A program made the position numbers and the translations under genes. Below, piece by piece: positions 8,910 to 18,222 of a stretch of DNA of 64,000 bases. This DNA comes from an uncultured Tateyamaria sp. (lineage in GTDB: Bacteria; Pseudomonadota; Alphaproteobacteria; Rhodobacterales; Rhodobacteraceae), in NCBI RefSeq assembly GCF_947503705.1, contig NZ_CANNES010000002.1:310001-374000 (forward strand). The letters run 5' to 3'. How positions within the stretch are numbered: position 1 is the first letter of the stretch; each line of letters starts with the position of its first letter. The notes beneath the pieces were generated by a model. It ran no database searches and was not told the DNA's origin. It was given only the letters and a program-made list of their open reading frames with translations.

Positions 8910-9556
8910 GCAACAGGCTGCCCCCCTCCGCCTCCATCGCCACAGCCGCCGCAGGTGGGAAACTGCACGCGCCATCAGCCGAACGTAACGCCGACGCGCT
9001 GACCGAACTGCTCAGGCGGATCGCCCCATCCACGGGCCACGCCCTTGAGATTGCCAGCGGCACCGGACAGCACATCGCACGCTTTGCCACCACCTTTCCC
9101 GGGCTAACCTGGACACCGTCCGAGGTTGCCGCCGACCGTCTGGCCAGCATCGACGCCTATCGCACAGAAGCGATGCAGGCGAACCTGCGCCCCGCAATCC
9201 ACCTCGACGCCTGCACGGCAGGGTGGTCGGGCCACATCCCTGCGCAAGATCTGATCCTGACGATCAACCTGCTGCACCTGATTGCCGAAAACGCCGCCAG
9301 GACCCTTATCCAGGAGGCCGCACTTGCGCTATCAGCCAAAGGCACCCTGATGCTCTACGGCCCCTTCCTGCGGAACGGCAAGACAACCAGCGACGGCGAC
9401 GCGCAGTTTCATGCAGACCTGCAACGGGCCAACCCCGACATCGGATACAAAGATCGAGATCAAGTCATCAACTGGGCGACCAAAAACGGCCTCGCCCACG
9501 CTGAAACCGTGCAAATGCCCGCCAACAACCTCGCCCTGATCTTCACATCCCCATAA
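8906..9556 (+). CDS. DUF938 family class I SAM-dependent methyltransferase-like protein
   Basis: 216 residues. The beginning (KLHAPSAERNADALTELLRR) and ALEIASGTGQHIARFA, the glycine-rich SAM-binding loop, are the marks of the DUF938 family, whose members have a Rossmann methyltransferase fold but no well established substrate. TWTPSEVAADRLASI is the acidic region after strand 2. The chosen ATG overlaps the preceding stop (ATGA). The frame extends further upstream, but inside the oxidoreductase. It is the last gene of a four-gene plus-strand group and converges with the dimethylglycine dehydrogenase gene. Confidence 0.87.
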   Translation: MSNRLPPSASIATAAAGGKLHAPSAERNADALTELLRRIAPSTGHALEIASGTGQHIARFATTFPGLTWTPSEVAADRLASIDAYRTEAMQANLRPAIHLDACTAGWSGHIPAQDLILTINLLHLIAENAARTLIQEAALALSAKGTLMLYGPFLRNGKTTSDGDAQFHADLQRANPDIGYKDRDQVINWATKNGLAHAETVQMPANNLALIFTSP

Positions 9557-9575
9557 GGCGGAGGTGTGCTCCGCC
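9557..9575. terminator. Hairpin between convergent genes
   Basis: A 7-bp perfect stem, GGCGGAG / CTCCGCC, with loop GTGTG, placed in the 25-nt gap between the convergent DUF938 and dimethylglycine dehydrogenase genes. It starts at the first base after the DUF938 stop. There is no T-run, so its strength as a terminator is uncertain. Confidence 0.55.
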
Positions 9576-9581
9576 TCCCGC

Positions 9582-12083
9582 TCAGCCGTCCTTGCGGATC
9601 GTCTCGTTCTTGGGGTCATAGGGGCTGTCCACGACGATCTCGCAATCCCAAAGCTGGTCCAGCATCTTGACCTGCAATTTCGTGCCCGGTGCCGCCAGTT
9701 CGGGGCTGACATAGCCCATCCCGATAGACTTTCCAAAGGCCACCGAATACCCGCCCGACGTCAGACGACCCACGCGCGCGCCTTCGTGGTAAAGCACCTC
9801 ACGCCCCCAAGGGTCCGCATCGTCAGGCCCATCAATCAACAGCGTCACACATTTTGAGCGGACGCCAATCGCCTCCATCGCGTCCTTGCCGTGAAAGTCT
9901 TTGGACAAGTCCACAAAACGGGGCAAATCCGCTTCAATCGGTGTGGCATCCCGGCCTAGCTCAGTCCCAAAGGCGCGATAGGATTTCTCCTGCCGCAACC
10001 AGTTTTGGGCCCGCGCACCCACCAGCTTCATACCGTGGGGCTCACCGGCGGCAACCAACTGGTCCCAAAGGTAATTCTGCATCTCAATCGGATGATGCAA
10101 CTCCCAGCCCAGTTCCCCCGTATAGGCCACGCGGATCGCCCGCACCGGGCACATGCCAAGCTCAATGTCACGACAGCTCAACCAGGGGAACCGCTTGTTC
10201 GACAGGGCCGTCTCAGGCTCCGCATCCTTGATCAGCGACGCCAGAACATCCCGCGATTTTGGCCCCGCGATGGCAAAAACACCCCACTGCGTCGTCACCT
10301 CATGTGCGTTGATGCGGCCAAATTCCGGCTCTTTATCCTCAATCGCCTTATACAGGTAATCCTGATCATAAGCCGTCCAGGCCCCGGCCGAGACGAGGTA
10401 ATAATCATCCTCGGCAATCCGCACGATGGTATATTCGGTCCGCGTCGTCCCCGCTGCCGTCAGGGCATAGGTCAGGTTGATGCGGCCCACGCGTGGCAGC
10501 TTGTTGGTGGTGAACCAATCCAGAAACGCCGTGGCACCCGGCCCCGAAACCCGATGCTTGGTAAAGGCGGTCGCATCAATCAGGCCCACGCCCTCGCGCA
10601 CAGCCTTAGCCTCGTCCACAGCATATTGCCACCAGCCACCACGGCGGAACGACCGCGCGTCATGGTCAAAATTCTCCGGCGCATCCAGAGGGCCATAGTA
10701 ATTGGGCCGCTCCCACCCGTTCACAAAACCAAACTGCGCCCCCTTGGCCGCCTGCCGGTCATAGGCGGGCGAGGTGCGCAAGGGGCGACAGGCGGGCCGC
10801 TCCTCATCCGGATGGTGCAGGATATAAACGTGGTCGTAGCATTCCTCGTTCTTGCGCGCGGCGAACTCGGTTGTCATCCAGTCGCCATAGCGCTTGGGAT
10901 CAAGCGAGGCCATGTCGATCTCCGCCTCCCCCTCGACCATCATCTGCGCCAGGTAATAGCCCGTGCCACCCGCCGCCGTGATGCCAAACGAAAACCCTTC
11001 AGCCAGCCACATATTGCGCAAGCCAGGCGCCGGGCCCACCAGCGGATTGCCATCGGGCGTATAGCAGATCGGCCCGTTGAAATCATCTTTCAACCCGCTC
11101 TCTTCACATGACGGCACCCGGTGGATCATCGCCATATACTGCTCTTCGATCCGCTCCAGATCGAGCTGGAAAAGGTCCGCCCGGAAACTGTCTGGAACGC
11201 CATATTCAAAGCGCGCAGGCGCGTTTTTCTCATAGACACCCAGGATCCAGCCACCACGTTCTTCGCGGACATAAGACTGCGCATCCGCATCCCGAATAAC
11301 CGGGTGTTCGGCATTGCCCTCGGCGCGGAATTTCACCAGTTCCGGGTCCTGCTCCATCACGATGAACTGATGCTCGACAGGGATTGCAGGCATCTTGATA
11401 CCCAGCATCTTGGCAGTGCGCTGCGCGTGGTTGCCAGAGGCAGTGACCACGTGTTCCGCCGTGATGACAATCTGCTCGTCCGACGGGATCAGGTTGCCAC
11501 CTTTCTCCACCATCTTGGTGACGGTGACGTCCCAGGCCTTACCATTCCAGTGAAAGGCATCCGCCTGCCACTTGCGTTCAATCATCACCCCACGCTGACG
11601 GGCCCCTTTGGCCATCGCCATGGTCACATCAGCGGGGTTAATATAGCCGTCCGTCTGGTGGTAAAGCGCCCCCTTGAGGTCATCGGTCCGAATGAGGGGC
11701 CATTTCGCCTTGATCTGATCCGGGGTCATGAACTCATAAGGCACGCCACAGGTCTCAGCCGTCGAAGCGTAAAGCATATATTCATCCATACGTTCGTCGG
11801 TCTGCGCCATGCGCAGATTGCCCACCACGGCAAAGCCGGCGTTCAGGCCGGTCTCTTCCTCCAACGTCTTATAGAACTTGATGGAATAGTCATGAATATG
11901 GGTCGTCGCATAGGACATGTTGAAATAAGGCAGCAACCCCGCCGCGTGCCAGGTGGAGCCTGAGGTCAACTCATCGCGTTCCAGCAGCATGACGTCGTCC
12001 CAGCCCGCGCGCGCCAAATGATACGCAATCGAGGTGCCAACAGCGCCCCCACCCACAACCAGTGCCTTGACCTGCGTTTTCAT
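9582..12083 (-). CDS. Dimethylglycine/sarcosine dehydrogenase-type FAD protein with GcvT domain
   Basis: 833 residues. The N-terminal FAD domain begins VKALVVGGGAVGTSIAYHLA. GSTWHAAGLLPYF contains the His that carries covalent FAD in mitochondrial dimethylglycine dehydrogenase. The middle is the FAO_M region, and the C-terminal half is a GcvT-type aminomethyltransferase domain (GELGWELHHPIE, SGGYSVAFGKSIGMGYV) that would load the released methyl group onto tetrahydrofolate. The start at ATG 12083 is chosen because an AAAGGGA ribosome site precedes it. An 18-codon in-frame upstream extension is not supported. Likely role: demethylation of dimethylglycine or a related N-methylated osmolyte, as in glycine betaine breakdown by roseobacters. 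Confidence 0.9.
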   Translation of the reverse strand: MKTQVKALVVGGGAVGTSIAYHLARAGWDDVMLLERDELTSGSTWHAAGLLPYFNMSYATTHIHDYSIKFYKTLEEETGLNAGFAVVGNLRMAQTDERMDEYMLYASTAETCGVPYEFMTPDQIKAKWPLIRTDDLKGALYHQTDGYINPADVTMAMAKGARQRGVMIERKWQADAFHWNGKAWDVTVTKMVEKGGNLIPSDEQIVITAEHVVTASGNHAQRTAKMLGIKMPAIPVEHQFIVMEQDPELVKFRAEGNAEHPVIRDADAQSYVREERGGWILGVYEKNAPARFEYGVPDSFRADLFQLDLERIEEQYMAMIHRVPSCEESGLKDDFNGPICYTPDGNPLVGPAPGLRNMWLAEGFSFGITAAGGTGYYLAQMMVEGEAEIDMASLDPKRYGDWMTTEFAARKNEECYDHVYILHHPDEERPACRPLRTSPAYDRQAAKGAQFGFVNGWERPNYYGPLDAPENFDHDARSFRRGGWWQYAVDEAKAVREGVGLIDATAFTKHRVSGPGATAFLDWFTTNKLPRVGRINLTYALTAAGTTRTEYTIVRIAEDDYYLVSAGAWTAYDQDYLYKAIEDKEPEFGRINAHEVTTQWGVFAIAGPKSRDVLASLIKDAEPETALSNKRFPWLSCRDIELGMCPVRAIRVAYTGELGWELHHPIEMQNYLWDQLVAAGEPHGMKLVGARAQNWLRQEKSYRAFGTELGRDATPIEADLPRFVDLSKDFHGKDAMEAIGVRSKCVTLLIDGPDDADPWGREVLYHEGARVGRLTSGGYSVAFGKSIGMGYVSPELAAPGTKLQVKMLDQLWDCEIVVDSPYDPKNETIRKDG

Positions 12084-12219
12084 AGCGCGATTCCCTTTCA
12101 CGACCTTTGGCCTTGTTCTAAGCATCCCGCAGGCCACCCGCGCCAGCCACCCGACCGCTCACAGCAAAAAAACGACCTCAGAGCCGCTTCGCTTCTTCTC
12201 TTGTAAAATACTCCGGGGT

Positions 12220-12236
12220 TTGGGGCAGAGCCCCAA
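12220..12236 (-). terminator. Possible terminator downstream of the glcD/spondin transcript
   Basis: A 6-bp stem, TTGGGG / CCCCAA, with a 5-nt loop, about 50 nt after the end of the broken spondin gene on the minus strand. On the minus strand it is followed within about 10 nt by an A/T-rich stretch (GTATTTTAC). Confidence 0.4.
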
Positions 12237-12284
12237 GACCGCGTGTCAACGCAAATAAATCATGCCGCGCAAGCGTCCTTCGGA

Positions 12285-12932
12285 TCAACGGATGCGTTCA
12301 AAGGTGACGGTGCCAATCGGGTCCAGCCCATCAGGTCGCAAAAATGCCGGATGGCTCAACAGACGCACGGATTGGCGGGGCCGGGTGTCGATATTCGGCC
12401 CCTCGAAATCGAGGCCACTGTCAGCCCCCGCATCCCACACCCACAAGGGCAATACAGCAATGTCCTTCCAGTCGCCGCCACCGCGCAAATCGGCACCGCT
12501 GACACCGGAAAACCAATCCGGGCTGGGGGCCAGCATCGTGGCAAAGGAAACGCGGGCATGCCTCTCGGTCAGATCAATTTCGAACTCAAAGCGTCCGACC
12601 CCATCCGCGATACCCGGCAATACGACAGGCATGCCTGCCCGGCCACGGCGACGTGCCTCTGCCAGTTACGCCTCCAGCACTGACACCCGGCCATTCGTGG
12701 CCACCAGCGCCAACCCGCTTGACGCCGTTTGACCGTCTTCAAAGAGGGCATAGCGCGACGTATGTGCCACCGCGATCAACCGAGACCAATGCGGCATGTC
12801 GGGGTGCATGCCCCCCGCATCTCCTGCCCAATTCATGGCAACCGTCACCCGGTAGCGGGCCGCCGGGTCTTGGGCCAGGGCTGCTGTTGCCGCACTGATC
12901 AGCAGCACGAAAAAGGCGCAAACCAACCGCAC
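12285..12932 (-). pseudogene. Spondin-domain secreted protein, interrupted by an in-frame TAA
   Basis: Two open segments in one frame are separated by a single stop codon, TAA at 12668-12666. Segment 1 has a signal peptide (from GTG 12932: LVCAFFVLLISAATAALAQ), then YRVTVAMNW and ALFEDGQTASSGLAL. Segment 2 has VSFATMLAPSPDWFSGVSG and WVWDAGADSG. Together they make one Spondin_N-type domain of about 215 residues. Around the stop the codons read Glu-Ala-stop-Leu-Ala-Glu, so a single CAA (Gln) to TAA change would explain the break. No frameshift is needed. The GTG start has GGAAGG nearby and lies 5 nt after the glcD stop. An upstream TTG at 12956 is possible. Probably a recent pseudogene, or two fragments. 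Confidence 0.75.
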
Positions 12933-12936
12933 CGGA

Positions 12937-14349
12937 TCAATCCTTCCGCGGGCCAAAGATTTTGCCCGGGTTCATGATCCCCAGCGGATCAAGGGCCCCC
13001 TTGATCGCAGACATGAATTCGGTTGTCGCACCCAATTCCTTGACGAGATAGGGCATCTTGCCCTGACCGATCCCATGCTCGCCGGTACACGTGCCCTCCA
13101 TCGCGATAGCCTCATCCGCCAACCAGGCGACAAAGCGTTCGGCGCGGGCGACCTCGTCCGCGTCGTCCATGTCGATCAGCACGAGACAATGGAAATTGCC
13201 GTCCCCCACATGACCCACAATCGGCGACAACAGATCAAGCTCGGCCGCCTTGGCCTGCGCGCCTGTCACCGCCTCTGCCAGCCGGGAAATCGGCACGCAT
13301 ACGTCCGTTGAAATCCCTTGGGCTCCGGGCCGCAGTTGCAGCGTCGCCCAATAGAGATCATGGCGCGCCTTCCACAACTTGTTGCGCTCTTCGGTGCTGG
13401 TGGTGGCCGCGAAATCCGTGCCACCCACATCCTCTGCGATGGACGCAAACATCTCGGTCTGCTCCCGTACGCTCATGTCCGAGCCGTGAAATTCCAGCAG
13501 CAATAAAGGCACTTCCGGCAAGTCCAGGCCCGCATAGGCGTTGGCCGCGCGTACGTTCAACTCATCCATCAGCTCGATACGGGCCACGGGAATCCCGTAT
13601 TGAATCGTGGTCATCACCGCCTGACACGCCGCATCAATGGACGGAAAGGACATGCGCGCCGCCGAAATCGCCTCGGGAATGCCCTGCAATTTCAATGTGA
13701 TCTCGGTAATCAGGCCCAGCGTGCCTTCGGAACCGACCAAAAGCTGCGTCATGTTATAGCCCGCGCTGGTCTTTTTGGCCCGCTGCGCGGTGCAAATGAT
13801 CTGGCCATCGGCCATCACCGCCTCCAACGCGATCACATTGTCCTTCATCGTGCCATAGCGCACCGCATTCGTGCCCGACGCCCGGGTCGAGGCCATGCCG
13901 CCCAGCGACGCATTGGCCCCAGGGTCAATCGGGAAAAACAGGCCCCGATCCCGCAAATGGGTGTTCAACTGCTCGCGGGTCACTCCGGGTTGCACCACGC
14001 AATCCAGATCATCGGAGTGCACCGCCAGAATCTGATCCATCTGGCTCAGGTCCACCGAAATCCCGCCCGCCGGCGCGTTCACATGGCCCTCAAGCGAGGT
14101 GCCCGTGCCAAAGGGGATGACCGGTACCCTATGGGTGGCACAGACTTTGACAATCTCCGACACCTCACGGGTCGAGGTGGGAAAAACCACCGCATCCGGC
14201 GCCTGCGCCTTGATCCAGGTCGTGGTGTGGGCATGCTGGTCGCGGACCGCCTGACCGGTCTGTAATCTGTCCCCAAACTGCTGTTTGAGCACGCCCAGGG
14301 CAGTGGCGATGCCCTCTTCATTGCGCGGCATGTCAATGGCTTGCACCAT
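12937..14349 (-). CDS. FAD-binding D-lactate/glycolate dehydrogenase (GlcD/LDHD-like)
   Basis: 470 residues, a PCMH/VAO-type flavoprotein. The FAD-binding N-terminal half has VVFPTSTREVSEIVK, then VIPFGTGTSLEGHVNAP and DPGANASLGGMASTRASG. The C-terminal oxidase domain has VGHVGDGNFHCLVLID and ends with GTCTGEHGIGQGKMPYL, a conserved substrate/metal-site motif of D-2-hydroxyacid dehydrogenases. It oxidises a D-2-hydroxyacid such as D-lactate or glycolate and passes electrons to the respiratory chain. A ribosome site AGGGAGGA lies 7 nt before ATG 14349. It is followed by the spondin pseudogene and preceded by the gamma-glutamyltransferase gene (27-nt gap), all on the minus strand. Confidence 0.9.
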   Translation of the reverse strand: MVQAIDMPRNEEGIATALGVLKQQFGDRLQTGQAVRDQHAHTTTWIKAQAPDAVVFPTSTREVSEIVKVCATHRVPVIPFGTGTSLEGHVNAPAGGISVDLSQMDQILAVHSDDLDCVVQPGVTREQLNTHLRDRGLFFPIDPGANASLGGMASTRASGTNAVRYGTMKDNVIALEAVMADGQIICTAQRAKKTSAGYNMTQLLVGSEGTLGLITEITLKLQGIPEAISAARMSFPSIDAACQAVMTTIQYGIPVARIELMDELNVRAANAYAGLDLPEVPLLLLEFHGSDMSVREQTEMFASIAEDVGGTDFAATTSTEERNKLWKARHDLYWATLQLRPGAQGISTDVCVPISRLAEAVTGAQAKAAELDLLSPIVGHVGDGNFHCLVLIDMDDADEVARAERFVAWLADEAIAMEGTCTGEHGIGQGKMPYLVKELGATTEFMSAIKGALDPLGIMNPGKIFGPRKD

Positions 14350-14376
14350 ATATCGTTCCTCCCTGTCGCGCCGGGG

Positions 14377-16158
14377 CTAGTCGCCCAGCGCAATCCCCTC
14401 GCGGCGCGGATCGGCCCCGCCTTGCAAAACGTCGCCAATCGCAATGGCATGCAGACCCGAATTCAGGCCCCGCACATTCACCTCAAATCCCATCGCCTCC
14501 AACGCAGGGGCAAGGCCCTCGGCCTCGGTACCCTCTTCGACGTCAAAGGTGCCAAATCGGTTTACGGCGTGGGGCAGGTCAATGGCTTCCTGCACATTCA
14601 TGCCCCAGTCGATATGAGCAATGATCGCTTTCGCGGTATAGCCGATGATGCGACTGCCCCCGGGGGACCCAATGGCCAACACCGGTGCCCCATCCTTGAA
14701 CACAATCGTGGGCGACATCGAGGACCGGGGCCGCTTGCCCGGCGCCAGCGCATTGGCAATCGGCACACCGTCGCGGTGGGTGCGGAAACTGAAATCCGTC
14801 ATCTCGTTGTTCAGCAAGAAACCATTCACCATAAGCCGCGCGCCAAAGGCGTTCTCGATCGTTGTCGTCATCGAGGCCACATTGCCATAGCTGTCCACAA
14901 TCGAGATGTGCGAGGTCGAAGGCAGCTCAAGGCTCTCGTCATCCGCCCAATTCATTGCGTGATCAAAGGCCGGATTGCCAGGGGCCACTTCCTCCAATGA
15001 GGTCTCGCCTTCCAGCAAGGTAGCGCGATTGGCCAGGTAAGCGGGGTCAACGAGCCCCTTGGTCGGCATCGGCACAAAGTCACTGTCCGCCATGAACCGG
15101 CCCCGATCCGCAAAGGCCAGTCGCGAGGCATCCCCGATCAGCCGCCAGCTTTCGGGGCTCTCCGGGCCAAGCCCTGCCAGATCATAGGATTCGAGCATCC
15201 CCAGGATCTGGCCCACCGTCAGCGCCCCGGACGATGGCGGGCCCATCCCGCACACATCATGGGCGCGATACGTCGCACAAACAGCGGGGCGCGCCTTGAC
15301 CTGATAGGCGGCCAGATCACGCTGGCTCAGAACGCCGGGATTATCCGAGAACCCCTGAACGGTGGCCACAATATCGTCAGCCATCGACCCATGGTAAAAC
15401 GCATCCGCCCCCTCACTGGCCAGCGCCCGCAGCGTCTCCGCATAGGCGGCGTTTACCAATGTTGTCCCTTCGGCAATCGGTGTCCCGTCCGGCAAGAAAT
15501 AGGCGGCAGTGGTGGCCGCGCGACCCAACCGCTCCGCATCCCGTTCGACCAAACCGGCAAGGCGGGCCGACACGGCAAAGCCGCCTTCAGCCAGCCCAAT
15601 CGCATCCTCAAACAGCGTCTCCCACGGGGCCGTCCCCCAACGCGCATGCATCTCGGCCATCAAAGCAGGCGTGCCGGGCGTGCCAACAGACCGGCCCCCG
15701 ACAACCGCATCGAAAAAGCCCATCGGTTCCCCGTTTTCATCTTGAAACAAGGTCGGCGTAGCCGCCATCGGTGCTGTCTCCCGCCCATCAAGAGTGATCA
15801 AAGACTGCGTCGCCGCATCATACCAGACCAGGAATGCCCCGCCCCCCAGACCAGAGGATTGCGGCTCGACCAGACCCAATACGGCTTGGACGGCAACCAT
15901 CGCATCCGCCGCCGTTCCGCCAGCGGCCAGAATATCGACACCGGCCTGAACCGCCAGCGGGTTGGCCGCGGCCACCATATAGGTCTGCGCCGACACAGGC
16001 TGTCCTGCGGCTTTAGCGGCAAGCGAAGCTGCCACCGCCGCCGACCCTGCCACCACCGGTCCGTCCGTGCCCACTTCGGGCTGCACGGCATCGGCGGTCT
16101 GTTGGGCCAAAGCAGCCCCCGCAATCAAGGAAAACGCAACAGTCAGACAAAAACGCAT
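14377..16158 (-). CDS. ggt: Gamma-glutamyltransferase
   Basis: 593 residues with a signal peptide (MRFCLTVAFSLIAGAALAQ), so it is exported to the periplasm. The large subunit has AANPLAVQAGVDILAAGGTAADA and LEPQ-like LVEPQSSGLGGGAF. Autocleavage should occur before the Thr in STSHISIVDSYGNVAS, the nucleophile that starts the small subunit. Further on are the oxyanion-type region PRSSMSPTIVF and AIGSPGGSRIIGYT. It hydrolyses or transfers the gamma-glutamyl group of glutathione and similar peptides. The frame is open for 70 codons further upstream, but the signal peptide and the GAGAGACC before ATG 16158 fix the start. Confidence 0.93.
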   Translation of the reverse strand: MRFCLTVAFSLIAGAALAQQTADAVQPEVGTDGPVVAGSAAVAASLAAKAAGQPVSAQTYMVAAANPLAVQAGVDILAAGGTAADAMVAVQAVLGLVEPQSSGLGGGAFLVWYDAATQSLITLDGRETAPMAATPTLFQDENGEPMGFFDAVVGGRSVGTPGTPALMAEMHARWGTAPWETLFEDAIGLAEGGFAVSARLAGLVERDAERLGRAATTAAYFLPDGTPIAEGTTLVNAAYAETLRALASEGADAFYHGSMADDIVATVQGFSDNPGVLSQRDLAAYQVKARPAVCATYRAHDVCGMGPPSSGALTVGQILGMLESYDLAGLGPESPESWRLIGDASRLAFADRGRFMADSDFVPMPTKGLVDPAYLANRATLLEGETSLEEVAPGNPAFDHAMNWADDESLELPSTSHISIVDSYGNVASMTTTIENAFGARLMVNGFLLNNEMTDFSFRTHRDGVPIANALAPGKRPRSSMSPTIVFKDGAPVLAIGSPGGSRIIGYTAKAIIAHIDWGMNVQEAIDLPHAVNRFGTFDVEEGTEAEGLAPALEAMGFEVNVRGLNSGLHAIAIGDVLQGGADPRREGIALGD

Positions 16159-16179
16159 AGGTCTCTCCTCTGGGTGCAA

Positions 16180-16202
16180 AAGGCTTTTTCTTGAAAAGCC
16201 TT
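16180..16202 (-). terminator. Terminator between the 2-hydroxyacid dehydrogenase and ggt
   Basis: A 9-bp stem, AAGGCTTTT / AAAAGCCTT, with a 5-nt loop. On the minus strand it ends in TTTT. It lies 29 nt after the dehydrogenase stop and before the ggt start, so it may reduce read-through into ggt. Confidence 0.6.
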
Positions 16203-16231
16203 GGCCGGAAATCGTGTCGTTTCCCGGTCGG

Positions 16232-17218
16232 TCAAAGCATAGATGGAACCACCTGATCCGGTGGCCGATGCCCATCGTCGAAGGTTTTGATATTGATGAT
16301 GACTTTCTCGCCCATCTCGACCCGGCTTTCACGGGTGGCCGAGCCCATATGAGGCAACAACACAACATTGGGCAGTTCGCGCAAGCGCGGGTTCACCTTG
16401 GTCCCCTGTTCATACACATCCAGACCAGCGGCAGCCAGCTCACCGGAACGCAGCATCCGGGTCAACGCGTTCTCATCCAGAACCTCGCCCCGCGAGGTGT
16501 TCACAATCACCGCCTCCGGCTTCATCAGCTTGAGACGGCGCGCATTCATCAGGTGAAAGGTCGACGGCGTGTGCGGGCAGTTGATGCTCAGCACATCCAT
16601 CCGGGCCACCATCTGGTCCAGGCTCTCCCAATAGCTGGCGTCCAGCTCCTGTTCGATTTCGGGGCGCAGGCGGCGGCGGTTGTGGTAATGCACCTGCATA
16701 CCAAAGGCCGCCGCGCGGCGCGCTACGGCCTGACCAATCCGGCCCATGCCCAGAATGCCCAACCGACGACCACCGACGCGGCCCCCAAGAAAAGCGTTCG
16801 GCGCCCAACCATCCCAGTCATCGCCCTGCATGGCCGCCATTCCTTCGGGAATGCGGCGGGTCACGGCCAAGATCAGCGCCATGGTCATGTCGGCGGTGTC
16901 ATCGGTCAGGACACCCGGGGTGTTAGACACCAGTATGCCGCGCTGACGGGCTGTGGACACGTCAATGTTGTCCACGCCTGCCCCGTAATTCGCAATCAGC
17001 TTCAGCCGGTCGCCGGCCTGGCCGATCATCGCGGCATCCACCGTATCAGTGATCGTGGGCACCAGCACATCCGCGCTTTTCATCGCCTCCACAATCTCGG
17101 CCCGGCTCATGGCCGCATCACTGTCGCGCAGGCGCACATCAAAAAGCTCGCTCAGCCGGGTTTCCACCTCGGCGGGCAACCGTCGCGTTACGACAACACT
17201 CAGACGTTCCTTTGGCAT
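16232..17218 (-). CDS. D-isomer specific 2-hydroxyacid dehydrogenase (glyoxylate/hydroxypyruvate reductase-like)
   Basis: 328 residues. The nucleotide-binding motif is RRLGILGMGRIGQAVARRA, with NRRR in the following beta strand suggesting NADPH preference. Catalytic Arg lies in VIVNTSRGEVLDENAL, Glu in GLDVYEQ and His in VVLLPHMGSATRESR. LIANYGAGVDNIDV is the substrate loop. Family members reduce glyoxylate or hydroxypyruvate to glycolate or D-glycerate. ATG 17218 (MPKERLSV) is chosen over an in-frame start 11 codons upstream because the family match starts there. It is divergent from the SH3 gene, with which it shares the 98-bp promoter region 17219-17316. Confidence 0.9.
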   Translation of the reverse strand: MPKERLSVVVTRRLPAEVETRLSELFDVRLRDSDAAMSRAEIVEAMKSADVLVPTITDTVDAAMIGQAGDRLKLIANYGAGVDNIDVSTARQRGILVSNTPGVLTDDTADMTMALILAVTRRIPEGMAAMQGDDWDGWAPNAFLGGRVGGRRLGILGMGRIGQAVARRAAAFGMQVHYHNRRRLRPEIEQELDASYWESLDQMVARMDVLSINCPHTPSTFHLMNARRLKLMKPEAVIVNTSRGEVLDENALTRMLRSGELAAAGLDVYEQGTKVNPRLRELPNVVLLPHMGSATRESRVEMGEKVIINIKTFDDGHRPPDQVVPSML

Positions 17219-17316
17219 TGATGCCCTCCCCGCTCTTGGCGTGTTCGCCATTTAGGGGCATGGTGGCGGATGTGAGCACGAGGCACAAGAACCTCGGCCA
17301 TATCAAGAGGCAAGAG

Positions 17317-17835
17317 ATGCGCAGAACCAATCCTGTCATTTGGGCATATCGCCTGATTGTGAGCATTTTTTTGGCGATGGCCGTGGCCTTGCCCGCTGTT
17401 GCACGCGACACCGGCCCCGTGACCAACCTTCCCATGCCCCGCTATGTGTCTCTCAAGGCCAACGAGGGCAACGTGCGACGCGGCCCGTCCCTGACCCACC
17501 GCATCGACTGGGTGTTCCAACGCCGCGACATGCCCTTGCGCATCACCGCTGAACACGGCCACTGGCGCCGGGTCGAAGACCGCGATGGTCTGGGTGGCTG
17601 GGTGCATTACTCGCTGCTGTCGGGTACGCGTACCGTGATCGTCGAGCAAGACATGCTGACCCTGCGCACCAAGCCCGAGGCCGAAGCCCCGGTCACCGCC
17701 GCGCTTGAGGCAGGCGTGATCGCCCGGCTCGGCAAATGTGGGCCCGAATGGTGCCGCTTGACCTCTGCCGGGTTTCGGGGCTGGGCCCCCAAGGCGCGCC
17801 TTTGGGGTGTGGCCATGGACGAAGTCCGCGACTGA
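17317..17835 (+). CDS. Secreted SH3-domain protein
   Basis: 172 residues. The signal peptide is the hydrophobic stretch VIWAYRLIVSIFLAMAVALP, ending AVA-RD. Two bacterial SH3-like repeats follow: VSLKANEGNVRRGPSLTHRI with GWVHYSLLSG, and MLTLRTKPEAEAPVTAALEAG with GWAPKARLWG. Such domains bind peptidoglycan or act as cell-envelope adaptors; no catalytic domain is present. The start at ATG 17317 is preceded by a purine-rich AAGAGGCAAGAG. It converges with the RidA gene: the two stop codons are adjacent at 17835/17836. Confidence 0.87.
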   Translation: MRRTNPVIWAYRLIVSIFLAMAVALPAVARDTGPVTNLPMPRYVSLKANEGNVRRGPSLTHRIDWVFQRRDMPLRITAEHGHWRRVEDRDGLGGWVHYSLLSGTRTVIVEQDMLTLRTKPEAEAPVTAALEAGVIARLGKCGPEWCRLTSAGFRGWAPKARLWGVAMDEVRD

Positions 17836-18222
17836 CTAACCTACCTGAGCAACAATCCTAATTTCAACAATTGCGCCCACCCGCCTGAGGCCTGCAACCT
17901 CAACGGCGGTCCATGCCGGATAAGGGTCGTGCAATCGCGCACGCCTGATCTCGTCAAAAAGGTCGAAATGCCCGCGCAGCCCCACGTGATAGCTGGTCAT
18001 TTCGACCACCGCATCCAGCGTCAGGTGCGCCTCGGCCAAAACGGCCGCGATCTTGTCAAAACAGGCGTGGAACTGAGCCTCTGCCGTTTGAGGCATCGCA
18101 CCATCCGCGCCAGCGCCGGTGACCCCGGTCAAAAAGACATGGGTTCCCGACACGATCCCCGGTGACATGCCTGCCGCCGCACATGCGTCGCGCAGAGCGG
18201 GCGGGATCAGTGCCCGCTTCAC
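17836..18222 (-). CDS. RidA/YjgF family protein
   Basis: 128 residues, the standard length. VFLTGVTGAGADGAMPQTAEAQFHACFDKIAAVL and SYHVGLRGHFDLF follow the family pattern, and the C-terminal PAWTAVEVAGLRRVGAIVEI is the typical end, with the conserved Glu of the trimer-interface active site. RidA proteins hydrolyse reactive enamine/imine intermediates made by PLP enzymes. The Arg that anchors substrate in the best studied members is not in its usual context here, so the substrate may differ. The start is GTG 18222, overlapping the dehalogenase stop by 4 nt (GTGA). Confidence 0.85.
   Translation of the reverse strand: MKRALIPPALRDACAAAGMSPGIVSGTHVFLTGVTGAGADGAMPQTAEAQFHACFDKIAAVLAEAHLTLDAVVEMTSYHVGLRGHFDLFDEIRRARLHDPYPAWTAVEVAGLRRVGAIVEIRIVAQVG

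Noticed and set aside
12666-12668. Programmed read-through or selenocysteine at the spondin stop
   Set aside because: The codon is TAA, not TGA, and no structured element was seen after it. A nonsense change is simpler.
16159-16368. 70-codon upstream extension of the gamma-glutamyltransferase
   Set aside because: The signal peptide at ATG 16158 and the nearby terminator stem argue against it.
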